Below, in pieces: positions 29,620 through 37,229 of a stretch of DNA of 64,000 bases. Under the pieces are notes generated by a model, which searched no databases, was not told the origin of the DNA, and was given only the letters and a program-made list of their open reading frames with translations. Origin of the DNA: an uncultured Moraxella sp. (GTDB lineage: Bacteria > Pseudomonadota > Gammaproteobacteria > Pseudomonadales > Moraxellaceae); contig CALTTC010000007.1 in NCBI GenBank assembly GCA_943908425.1, positions 1 to 64,000 of the forward strand. Direction: 5' to 3'. Position 1 is the first letter of the stretch, and each line of letters opens with the position of its first letter. The translations under genes and the position numbers were made by a program.

Positions 29620-29664
29620 ATGATACGCGCTTGCTAGATATAACGCCTGATTGATGGAGATACA

Positions 29665-29925
29665 ATGTACGAACCAACCCTTGATGAACGTAAGATGATT
29701 TATAAGGCGCGCCGCGGTCTAAAAGAGCTAGATTATTATATAGATTATTATGTGAAGCATTATTATTTGGGTGCAGATAAGGCGGAAAAAGCTGCTTTTG
29801 CTGATTTGTTGGATTATGAAGACCCTGATTTATTGCTGTATTTTTTGGGGCAAGAGACGCCTGACAAGACAGCAGTTGCCGTGCTGATAGATAAAATGCG
29901 CAAATTACGCCACGCCACGCCCTAA
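29665..29925 (+). CDS. sdhE: SdhE, FAD assembly factor of succinate dehydrogenase
   Basis: Small protein that helps attach FAD covalently to SdhA. The 86-residue sequence has the diagnostic RGxxE motif (Arg17-Gly18 to Glu21 in ARRGLKELD) and the DLLDYEDPDLLLYFLG segment. GGAGATAC precedes the ATG. Its stop overlaps the start of the next gene by one base (TAATG), a sign of translational coupling. Confidence 0.92.
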   Translation: MYEPTLDERKMIYKARRGLKELDYYIDYYVKHYYLGADKAEKAAFADLLDYEDPDLLLYFLGQETPDKTAVAVLIDKMRKLRHATP

Positions 29926-30344
29926 TGATAACCATCAATGCGCAAGTAAACGACTCCATTTATCGCTTGGGCTATTATGCACTGCTGTTGCTTGTTGTTG
30001 GATTATTGGCGGTGGCGGTGGGATTACAGTGGTGGCAATATGGACTGCTTACCGTGCTTGCGGCGTTACTTTGTTGGTTAGAGAGCGCCAAGCCCAAGCT
30101 TAGGCAGTTGGTCGCCAATCCTTACGCCCAAGAACCCCTTTGGGAAGCATTGGTGGCGGTCAATGGTGAGGAAATGCTTTGGCAATTTTATGTCCACAGG
30201 CTACAAGATTTTGGGGCGTGCGTGGTACTTGACGGCTATGTGGTCCATCCAATGCGCGAAAAGGTGCGCTTTATTATGTTTGCTGATATGTTGTCAGCCG
30301 ACGATTATTGTAGATTGCGAGCCTTGGCACGGTTTGGCGGCTAA
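29925..30344 (+). CDS. YgfX-like membrane protein paired with SdhE
   Basis: A 139-residue protein with two adjacent membrane helices (about 15-32 and 36-48) and a cytoplasmic C-terminal half. Topology, length and one-base overlap with sdhE match the YgfX (CptA) family, which in E. coli pairs with SdhE (YgfY/CptB) and has been described as a toxin affecting cytoskeletal proteins. Sequence similarity is low by eye, so the call rests on context and topology. Confidence 0.65.
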   Translation: MITINAQVNDSIYRLGYYALLLLVVGLLAVAVGLQWWQYGLLTVLAALLCWLESAKPKLRQLVANPYAQEPLWEALVAVNGEEMLWQFYVHRLQDFGACVVLDGYVVHPMREKVRFIMFADMLSADDYCRLRALARFGG

Positions 30345-30348
30345 AAAT

Positions 30349-30377
30349 CACGCCTAAAATAGGGCATTCTAGGCGTG
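30349..30377. terminator. Hairpin between ygfX-like gene and convergent cytochrome gene
   Basis: CACGCCTA (30349-30356) and TAGGCGTG (30370-30377) form an 8-bp stem. No T run follows, so terminator activity is uncertain. Confidence 0.4.
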
Positions 30378-30454
30378 GTGTGTGGGTGGTTTAAGCGTTA
30401 AACTTGTGCGACGATAAGCCAAAGTTTTTGTAAATTTCCTAGCTATAACTCGCG

Positions 30455-31048
30455 TTAGCTTGCGGCTTGTACCATATAATCTACGGCATTTTTGACTTCT
30501 TCGTCAGGAATGTCCGCACCGCCCTTGGCTGGCATGGCGTTGATACCGTTGATGGCATTATGATACAAAGTTTCTTTGCCTTTAGCGATACGCGATGCCC
30601 AGTCGCCAGCATTACCGTACTTAGGCGCGCCAACCAGTCCTACCTCGTGGCAAGTATGGCATACCGCCTTATAAATAGTGGCACCGTCGCGTGGGCTACC
30701 GTCAGCAGAGGCAGATAAAACGCTGATGGTAATGTCGCATTCTTCGCCTTCAAAACAGACTTTGCCGTGGGGTTCAATACGTGCCACAAGGCGAGGGTAC
30801 ATGGCAATCAGCTTAGCAACTTGCGGGCTGACTGTGGCGACTGTCTCGGTCTCTGTAGCGGGCGCTGTACTGTCTGCGACTGCCTCTGTGCTTGCGCTGG
30901 TAGCGTCTGCTGTGGCTACATCCGCATTTGCAACGGCGGTCTCTGGGGCGCTCTCGGCGGTGGTGTCAGTAACAGGGGCGGTAGTGGCTTGGCTTGTCGT
31001 GCCAAATGCTAACATTAGGGTAAGCGAGATGGTAATTAATTTTTTCAT
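30455..31048 (-). CDS. Cytochrome c5-like periplasmic protein
   Basis: A 197-residue exported monohaem cytochrome. A signal peptide (cut after about residue 21) is followed by an Ala/Thr/Asp/Glu-rich low-complexity linker to about residue 70, then a c5-type domain. The haem motif CHTCH lies near residue 130 and the axial Met in INAMPAKGG near 166. It probably carries electrons between the bc1 complex or quinol oxidases and terminal acceptors. The long linker is unusual for a soluble c5 and may act as a tether. Confidence 0.88.
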   Translation of the reverse strand: MKKLITISLTLMLAFGTTSQATTAPVTDTTAESAPETAVANADVATADATSASTEAVADSTAPATETETVATVSPQVAKLIAMYPRLVARIEPHGKVCFEGEECDITISVLSASADGSPRDGATIYKAVCHTCHEVGLVGAPKYGNAGDWASRIAKGKETLYHNAINGINAMPAKGGADIPDEEVKNAVDYMVQAAS

Positions 31049-31147
31049 TATTGCCCTTCAATAACCATAAATTTCCACACCATTATAAGGGAAAATAATT
31101 GAAAATCCCATCTTTTTTGTAAAATATTGCACAATGTGCATTGCCAA

Positions 31148-31175
31148 TTGCCTTTTATAAAAAAAATGCTATAAT
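31148..31175 (+). promoter_or_regulatory. Promoter of tRNA-Arg
   Basis: TTGCCT at 31148-31153, 16-bp spacer, TATAAT at 31170-31175, 12 bp before the mature tRNA. Confidence 0.8.
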
Positions 31176-31186
31176 GGCGAGCTTAA

Positions 31187-31263
31187 GTGCCTGTAGCTCA
31201 GTTGGATAGAGTGTCAGCCTCCGAAGCTGAAGGTCGTGGGTTCGATTCCCGCCAGGCACGCCA
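31187..31263 (+). tRNA. tRNA-Arg (CCG)
   Basis: A 77-nt cloverleaf with acceptor GTGCCTG pairing CAGGCAC, anticodon loop CTCCGAA (anticodon CCG, reading CGG), T-arm GTTCGATTC, and an encoded CCA. Its 3' end directly abuts decayed phage-type sequence, so it may have served as an integration site. Confidence 0.97.
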
Positions 31264-31264
31264 T

Positions 31265-31420
31265 TTTATGCCATATCTTGGCATTATTTGGGTCAAATTC
31301 TGCTTTGACTTCAAACAATGTTTTTACAGGATTCTCCCCTACATATTCCGCCAATTGTATAATTAACATATCATCTGGGACACGTCGCCCTGCTTTGTAG
31401 TCGCCCAATTTTTGCTAGGG
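31265..31420 (-). pseudogene. Remnant of phage-type HTH regulator (DUF3693-like)
   Basis: Read on the minus strand, the segment gives LGDYKAGRRVPDDMLIIQLA then EYVGENPVKTLFEVKAEFD and ends in AKIWHKM. This resembles the second half of small phage helix-turn-helix proteins of the DUF3693 type (recognition helix, S-x-Y-x-x-GRS-x-PDD motif, LGxNPxxVL). A TAG stop lies just upstream and the 3' end runs into the tRNA, so neither gene end is present. No start codon or complete HTH remains. The family assignment is from memory of the motif. Confidence 0.55.
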
Positions 31421-31496
31421 CGGCTACTCGGTTTTGTAATCAAAATACGTTTGATGATTGGTTTACAAGGATTGTCGCTAAACCCTAGTCTACCCT

Positions 31497-32002
31497 TTAC
31501 GCCAAAATATCTTGACGCAACTGTTGCTTATTAGGCATATGGCGATAACGCAAGACTTTGTAGCCAGCCTCACGCACCATGGCATCACGCTTGGCGTCTT
31601 GTTCTTGCTTATTATCGTGGCTTTTGTCATCAAGTTCAATAACGGCAAGTATATTAAAGTCATTATCTGTCACCACAAAATCGGCGATTAAGCGGTTAAA
31701 TTTATTTCTCGTGCCTTGTGATTTTGTCCACAAAATAGCACCCAAAGCCACTTGTACAAAAATTTGGCATTCAGGCACGGCTTGACGAATCTCCCCAAAC
31801 ATTTTTTTTCATGATGGGTGAGTAGGTAACTTGATTTGATGGGGGTATCGCTTTTGGTGGCTGATATAGACGGCTGTTGGGTGGGGGTATTGTGTTTAGT
31901 CGTCGATATTCTTGCTTTAGAGGACTGATTATTTTTGCTCTTTATAAGCAGTAAAAATAGGGCAATGGCAGTGATGATAATGATGATAATTAAAATTTTC
32001 AT
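31497..32002 (-). pseudogene. Frameshifted DUF2726 membrane-anchored protein
   Basis: Two overlapping frames form one gene. The first (from the ATG at 32002) encodes an N-terminal membrane helix, a Ser/Thr/Gln linker and SSYLLTHHEK. The second begins at MFGEIRQAVPECQIFVQVAL and continues through VAVIELDDKSHDNKQEQDAKR to the stop at 31497. Together they match DUF2726, a restriction-endonuclease-like fold found next to membrane helices, with the acidic ELDDKSH motif. The break is at a run of eight A (plus-strand T8 at 31802-31809), where nine would restore the frame. This could be phase variation, decay or an assembly error. Confidence 0.75.
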
Positions 32003-32481
32003 AATGTGAGCGCCTTATTGGGTGATTGTCATGGTGTGTTTGATAGGTTTTTACTTTAGGAATTGGCATTCAATCTGTTAAAGTTAATCGTTGTAGGTTT
32101 ATTGGCTCAAAATAATGGATAGTATTTGACGGCTTACTTGTCTGCAATAACGGTTATTGCCTTATTTGGTATTATTGTATTGCACAAATTATTGCTGATG
32201 ACTTTAAAAGCTTGATAATAAACTTGGGATTATATAAATAAAAGCCAATTATAGCGTATTGCTTGGTTGTTATTGAATTGATATGGTAAGGCTTAGAGAA
32301 ATTTGCTTTAAAGTCTTTGCATACCAAGGGGTAAAAAATAAACAGACCTAAATTAAAACGATTAACCTAACACCAAATAATGCGATAACAATCAGCCAAC
32401 TTTATAATACCAAAATTATAAAGTAATTAAGCAATAACTTAATGCTTGGCATTGCACTAAGCATTAAGTTGCAGTATCAGC
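32003..32481. other. Gene-free AT-rich stretch
   Basis: No convincing coding frame, RNA gene or promoter was seen. The only clear structure is the inverted repeat at its right end. Confidence 0.6.
32436..32470 (-). terminator. Perfect 12-bp inverted repeat after the hydratase gene
   Basis: AACTTAATGCTT (32436-32447) and AAGCATTAAGTT (32459-32470) form a perfect stem with an 11-nt loop 12 bp beyond the stop of the minus-strand gene. There is no long T tract; a terminator is the simplest reading. Confidence 0.5.
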
Positions 32482-33351
32482 TTATAGTGGGGTAATGCTG
32501 CCGTCCATATGTGTTCTGTCGGCTTTACCATATAAGGCAAATTGCCAGTCGTTGTCCTCTTTGATGGCGATAAAGGTAACTTCTGCGGGCAACAACACCG
32601 GTGCTTTAAACCACACCTCACAGCTAAACGCCACAGGCAAGTCAGTAAAGTACGCCAGTGCGCGCGCTTGTAGCCACATGCCGTGCGCTAAAGCTTTTGG
32701 ATAACCGAAGGCGCGTGCGGTCAAGGCGTGCAAATGAATGGGATTAAAGTCGCCCGACACCAGTGCATAACGCCGTCCTGTGTCCTCGGCAATGGCAAGC
32801 TCGCTGTGGATACCGCTTGGGGTGATGGCAAGGCGAGTAGGGGGCGTTTTAGGTTTGCTACTATTGCCAGCGGTGGTTTTTTGTCGTGATAAATAAGTAG
32901 ACACTCCCTCCCAAAGCAGTTCATCGCCACTTGTGACCTTAGTGACAAAGTTAAACTGCTGTCCTTTGTCGTGCGCGCGTAAATTGCTTAAATGTACCGA
33001 CAATTTGACCACTTCGGTGTCTAGGATGGGACGATGTTGGGTCACTTTATTGTATAAATGCACAAGCCCTAACATCGCAAATGGAAAGGACTTGCTTGCC
33101 ATTAAATTCATCTGCAAGGTCTGTGACAACACGGCAAAATAAGTCGCCGGCACGTGCCCATCGTTAATAAAGCCACAAATTTGCCGATAAGCGGTTAAGT
33201 GCTTGTCATCAATGCGTAGCTTTGGCACGCTGTACACGTCTTTTGGTAGCGTTGCCATGGCTTTACGCTGATTAGGTAGCAGGCTTTTAGCGACATTGGC
33301 GTAAGTGGTGCGCCTGTTGGGTAGGGTGCGAAAGGTGCGTTCGTTACTCAT
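32482..33351 (-). CDS. MaoC-like (R)-hydratase/dehydratase
   Basis: Hot-dog fold hydratase, 289 residues, probably acting on (R)-3-hydroxyacyl or enoyl thioesters. The C-terminal half has the catalytic signature SGDFNPIHLHALTARAFGY followed by AHGMW near residue 217. The N-terminal half looks like a second, degenerate hot-dog. The start at 33351 is chosen because ATG AGT lies one base after the stop of the preceding fabG-like gene with GGGGAA upstream; an in-frame TTG at 33363 would overlap that gene. The pair suggests a shared acyl-chain pathway. Confidence 0.88.
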   Translation of the reverse strand: MSNERTFRTLPNRRTTYANVAKSLLPNQRKAMATLPKDVYSVPKLRIDDKHLTAYRQICGFINDGHVPATYFAVLSQTLQMNLMASKSFPFAMLGLVHLYNKVTQHRPILDTEVVKLSVHLSNLRAHDKGQQFNFVTKVTSGDELLWEGVSTYLSRQKTTAGNSSKPKTPPTRLAITPSGIHSELAIAEDTGRRYALVSGDFNPIHLHALTARAFGYPKALAHGMWLQARALAYFTDLPVAFSCEVWFKAPVLLPAEVTFIAIKEDNDWQFALYGKADRTHMDGSITPL

Positions 33352-33352
33352 A

Positions 33353-34765
33353 TTATTCCCCAAGTACGCTCAAGCCACAGACACGCACGAGCTCACCGTT
33401 GATGGCGCAAGAGTTAGGGTGTTGAAGCCACGCGATGGTTTCGGCAACGTCTACGGGTTGTCCGCCTTGACTTAACGCATTCATGCGCCGTCCTGCCTCA
33501 CGAATGGCAAAGGGAATTTTGGCGGTCATGGCAGTTTCAATAAAACCTGGGGCAACGGCGTTAATGGTGCGATTGCTACCAGTTAGCGTGTTAGCAAAGC
33601 CCTTGGTTAGCCCGATAATGCCCGCTTTACTTGTTGCATAGTTGGTCTGCCCAAAGTTGCCAGCAATGCCCGCGATGGACGACACGCAAGTAATACGTGC
33701 GCTAGCACTGAGTCCATTATTGGCAAGCAGTTGCTCGGTGATACGATAGACGCTGGCTAAATTGACGTTGATGACCGCTTGCCAACGTGCCTTATCCATT
33801 TTGCCAAGGGTTTTGTCTTTGGTGATACCCGCGTTATGCACAATGCCGTCTAACACGCCCACTGCTTCAGTGATTTTTTGGGCGGCATCAGGGTCGGTAA
33901 TATCCAGTGGCAAGGCTTGCGCGCCAATGTTGCCCGCGTGTTTTTGTAGGCTACTAAGTCCTGTTGGTAAATCCACACAAATTACCGTTGCTCCATCACG
34001 CACGAGCACTTCGGCAATCGCCGCTCCAATGCCACGACTGGCACCGGTAACGAGAATTTTTCTACCAGTAAGCGGTTTGTCGCCAAGAGCAACGGTCGGT
34101 GCTACGTTGTTGGTTAAGTGAATGGCTTGCCCAGAAATATAGGCGGATTTGGGCGACATAAAAAATTCAAGCGTACTGTCTAAAGCTTGTTCCACGCCAT
34201 CTTTTAGATAAATAACATTGACGGTAACGCCGTTTTTGACTTCTTTGGCAAGTGATTTAGCAAAACCTAAAATTGCCCGCTGAGCGATTTGTTCACTAAT
34301 ATCTGCGCTAAACTGTGGGTCTTTGGCAAGAATAATCACGCGCCCAGATGCTTTGATTTTTTTAGTCAAGGGGTGAAAAAAGTTATATAGCTTATCTAAG
34401 TCTTGCAAAGAATTAATATCGCTGGCATCAAATAGCACAATCTTAAATCGGCTATGCTCATCATCAATCTTTTGGCTAGCATCTGATAAAATACCAGCAA
34501 AATCTTGCGCGTAGGCAATGGTAAAAGTATCGGTGGCTAGATGGGCTTTATGGCGACTTAACAGCGTGAGCACCGCATCGCGCAAGGCGTGGGCTTTTGG
34601 CGTGCTATTCTCTACTGCTTCGCTAAAGCGGGCAAGCACTGCCCCTGTGATGACAGGCTGTCCGTTCTCGTAACGCTCTAACGCGCTTGGGGTAGGCAAG
34701 CCAAGATTTTTGGCAATTTTTTTGCCAAGCCCTGATTGTACAAGGTCGCTATAACGGTCGTTCAT
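33353..34765 (-). CDS. Long FabG-type 3-oxoacyl reductase (SDR)
   Basis: A 470-residue reductase with two Rossmann-like halves. The first ~215 residues are a degenerate domain. The second is an active short-chain dehydrogenase with GASRGIGAAIAEVL near residue 239, NAG in DGIVHNAGITKD, the catalytic Ser in CVSSIAG and YATSKAG (Tyr/Lys) near residue 380. This layout matches high-molecular-weight FabG (FabG4-type) proteins that prefer CoA thioesters. AAGGAG precedes the ATG. It forms an operon with the MaoC-like gene and is divergent from a thiolase. Confidence 0.9.
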   Translation of the reverse strand: MNDRYSDLVQSGLGKKIAKNLGLPTPSALERYENGQPVITGAVLARFSEAVENSTPKAHALRDAVLTLLSRHKAHLATDTFTIAYAQDFAGILSDASQKIDDEHSRFKIVLFDASDINSLQDLDKLYNFFHPLTKKIKASGRVIILAKDPQFSADISEQIAQRAILGFAKSLAKEVKNGVTVNVIYLKDGVEQALDSTLEFFMSPKSAYISGQAIHLTNNVAPTVALGDKPLTGRKILVTGASRGIGAAIAEVLVRDGATVICVDLPTGLSSLQKHAGNIGAQALPLDITDPDAAQKITEAVGVLDGIVHNAGITKDKTLGKMDKARWQAVINVNLASVYRITEQLLANNGLSASARITCVSSIAGIAGNFGQTNYATSKAGIIGLTKGFANTLTGSNRTINAVAPGFIETAMTAKIPFAIREAGRRMNALSQGGQPVDVAETIAWLQHPNSCAINGELVRVCGLSVLGE

Positions 34766-34951
34766 GAGTTACTCCTTAAATCATTGTTTGCTGTGCTATA
34801 CTGTAGCAAATTGGCAGTGGTAAAGCAAATTGCGCGCAACTATTGTTTTAAATGATAGCTGTCAATAAAAAAGTTCTGGCTATAGTCTAGCATAATTATA
34901 AAAAAACCGTTACAATCTGTGCAAGGTTTAATAATAATGATAGGAGAGATG

Positions 34952-36229
34952 ATGAACAAGGTCGCTATTTTGGGGGGCAATCGTATCCCTTTTGCCCGTG
35001 CAAATGGGGTGTATGCCAACGCCACGAATTTAGAAATGCTCACCGCAAGCTTAGATGGCTTGGTGGCACGTTTTGATTTAGCAGGACAGGCGGTTGGTGA
35101 GGTGGTTGCAGGCACAGTGCTTAAGCACAGCAGTGATTTAAATCTGACGCGCGAGGCATTGTTAAGCACACAGCTTAGTGCAACCACGCCAGCGTATGAC
35201 GTGTCACAAGCGTGTGGCACAGGTCTGCAGTCGGCGTTTTGTGTGGCTAATAAAATCGCCTTAGGGATTATTGATAGTGGTATTGCAGGCGGGGTGGATA
35301 GCGCAAGTGATGCACCGATTGGGTTAGGCGACGGCTTGCGTAAACCTTTGCTTGAACTAAACCGTGCGCGCGATTTAAAAGCCAAATGGCGAGCCATCAC
35401 CCACATTGACCCAAAGCAACTGGTGCGCCTACCACAAAATAGCGAGCCCCGCACCAAGCTGTCTATGGGTGAACATCAAGCGATTACGGCACTGGCATGG
35501 CAAATTGAACGTAGTGCTCAAGATGAGCTTGCTTATCATAGTCATCAAAACCTAGCGCGCGCGTATGCCGAAGGGTTTTTTGCTGATTTAATTACCCCAT
35601 TTTATGGCTTAGAAAAAGACGATAATTTGCGTGCTGATACCACGCTTGATAAGCTTGGCAAACTAAAAGCTGTTTTTGGTAAGAAAAACAGCAACCCAAC
35701 AATGACCGCAGGTAACTCCACGCCACTCACCGATGGTGCGTCCGCAGTATTGCTTGCCAATGATGACTGGGCTAAGGCGCGCGGATTTGCACCGCTAGCT
35801 TATATCACCCATCAGCAGACAGCGGCGGTGGATTTTGTTGGTAAAAATGGCGTGGCAGAAGGCTTATTGATGGCACCTGCTTATGCTGTGCCCAAAATGC
35901 TAGCGCGTGCAGGCTTAAGCTTACAAGATTTTGATTTTTATGAGATTCACGAAGCCTTTGCCTCGCAAGTGCTTGCGACATTAAAGGCTTGGGAGGATGA
36001 GACTTTTTGTCGTGAAAAGCTTGGGCTAGAGACCGCGCTTGGCAAAATTGACCGCAGTAAACTAAACGTTAATGGCAGTAGTCTGGCTGCAGGACATCCT
36101 TTTGCTGCCACAGGTGGACGTATCTTGGCAACCGCTGCCAAACTACTGGCACGAAAAGGCAGTGGACGTGCCTTGATTTCTATTTGTGCGGCAGGTGGAC
36201 AAGGCGTGTGCTGTATCGTGGAGCGTTAG
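34952..36229 (+). CDS. Acetyl-CoA acyltransferase (FadI-type thiolase)
   Basis: Thiolase of 425 residues that forms or cleaves 3-ketoacyl-CoA. The nucleophilic Cys lies in YDVSQACGTGLQSA near residue 90. The catalytic His is in YEIHEAFASQ and the second Cys in ICAAGGQG near the C-terminus. Longer than FadA-type thiolases, it resembles FadI. The start is set at the second ATG of ATGATG (34952), which gives proper spacing from AGGAGA. With the divergent reductase and hydratase it covers ketoacyl formation, reduction and dehydration. Confidence 0.92.
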   Translation: MNKVAILGGNRIPFARANGVYANATNLEMLTASLDGLVARFDLAGQAVGEVVAGTVLKHSSDLNLTREALLSTQLSATTPAYDVSQACGTGLQSAFCVANKIALGIIDSGIAGGVDSASDAPIGLGDGLRKPLLELNRARDLKAKWRAITHIDPKQLVRLPQNSEPRTKLSMGEHQAITALAWQIERSAQDELAYHSHQNLARAYAEGFFADLITPFYGLEKDDNLRADTTLDKLGKLKAVFGKKNSNPTMTAGNSTPLTDGASAVLLANDDWAKARGFAPLAYITHQQTAAVDFVGKNGVAEGLLMAPAYAVPKMLARAGLSLQDFDFYEIHEAFASQVLATLKAWEDETFCREKLGLETALGKIDRSKLNVNGSSLAAGHPFAATGGRILATAAKLLARKGSGRALISICAAGGQGVCCIVER

Positions 36230-36251
36230 ATTTATTGTTCATTGGTGTACT

Positions 36252-36279
36252 AGCAGTCCTATCGTGGGCTGCTTTTTTT
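36252..36279 (+). terminator. Terminator after thiolase gene
   Basis: AGCAGTCC (36252-36259) pairs with GGGCTGCT (36266-36273) with one G-U pair, followed by T7. Confidence 0.8.
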
Positions 36280-36373
36280 GTGCTTGAATTTTTGTGTGGG
36301 ACAAAGCCAGTATGGGCGGCAAATAGCCTAAACCGTGATAATTTGCTACAATAGCGATTTTTGGAGTGGGTAA

Positions 36374-36805
36374 GTGGCGTATTTTGCAATCATCAAAGCC
36401 TTGCACATCATAGCGATGGTGTGCTGGTTTGCTGGGCTGTTTTATTTACCAAGGCTATTTGTTTATCACGCCCAAAGCACGGACACCATAAGCCAAGAGC
36501 GGTTTGCTCAAATGGAGCGAAAACTCTACCGTGGCATTATGAATCCTGCGATGATGGCGACGTGGAGCTTTGGGCTTATGATGCTATTTTTGGGGCGGCA
36601 AGTGTATTTTTCCGAAAGCTGGCTACACGCCAAATTGGCATTGGTTGCCATACTCACCATCTATCATATCTTGTGCGGACGCTTCTACAAAAAACTTGCC
36701 CACAACCCACAATTAAAATCCCACGTTTATTGGCGGTTTTTTAATGAAGTGCCTGTGCTTTTTTTAATTGCCATCGTGTTTTTGGTGGTAGTCAAGCCGT
36801 TTTGA
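36374..36805 (+). CDS. hemJ: HemJ-type protoporphyrinogen IX oxidase
   Basis: Inner-membrane enzyme of haem synthesis, 143 residues with four membrane helices. The conserved first helix has His in KALHIIAMVCWFAGLFYLPR and the loop YHAQS. The WLHAKLALV segment with conserved Lys lies near residue 83. The start is a GTG at 36374 with GGAG 9 bp upstream. Its last 42 bp overlap the 3' end of a convergent gene. Confidence 0.9.
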   Translation: MAYFAIIKALHIIAMVCWFAGLFYLPRLFVYHAQSTDTISQERFAQMERKLYRGIMNPAMMATWSFGLMMLFLGRQVYFSESWLHAKLALVAILTIYHILCGRFYKKLAHNPQLKSHVYWRFFNEVPVLFLIAIVFLVVVKPF

Positions 36806-37048
36806 TGGCACGCTTTGTGATGCAACGCTATAGCTGTTTTTATGCTCATCATTACAAAAAAACTTCCCATCATCTTGTAAAATCCCCCGATAAGTCGCCA
36901 GGCTATGCCCACAATAATCGCAGACACGCAAGCTGACATCATCATCTTTTTTGGGCAAAAACGCCGTGGGCGGTTTAGGATACATAAATTTAAAAAACAC
37001 CCACATCACAGCGATAATCACCACAACATTAAAAATAACCGCGAACAT
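36764..37048 (-). CDS. Small membrane protein with zinc-ribbon-like end (PP0621-like)
   Basis: A 94-residue protein with one N-terminal helix (about 4-20) and a C-terminal cysteine cluster: CDYCG near residue 43 and FFCNDEHKN near 64. This pattern matches the PP0621 family found in proteobacteria; the cysteines and His probably bind zinc. Function is unknown. Its 3' end overlaps hemJ on the other strand by 42 bp, so the last 13 residues are encoded opposite hemJ codons. Confidence 0.75.
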   Translation of the reverse strand: MFAVIFNVVVIIAVMWVFFKFMYPKPPTAFLPKKDDDVSLRVCDYCGHSLATYRGILQDDGKFFCNDEHKNSYSVASQSVPSKRLDYHQKHDGN

Positions 37049-37229
37049 AATACCCCTTAATCACAAAAAATTGCATCATCAAAGCATCTAAAATAAACAG
37101 CAATCTTAACAGTCAATCTTAACAATGCCCCTATAGCAAATGCCTCAATCTATGGTATACTAAAGCTTAACAAAACGCCACAATAAAACAATCGGCACAA
37201 AATAAACCAATGATTGATAAGGACAAACG

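Noticed and set aside
29090..29959. 289-codon frame on the minus strand
   Set aside because: It lies antisense to ruvB and sdhE, both clear genes, is Pro/His/Ser-rich without domains, and is a shadow.
30678..31064. 128-codon plus-strand frame opposite cytochrome c5
   Set aside because: Ala/Val/Ser repeats arise from antisense reading of the low-complexity linker.
31214..31264. C-terminal extension AGIEPTTFSFGG of a minus-strand frame
   Set aside because: It is antisense translation of tRNA-Arg, a well-known artefact, so the coding remnant was ended at the tRNA boundary.
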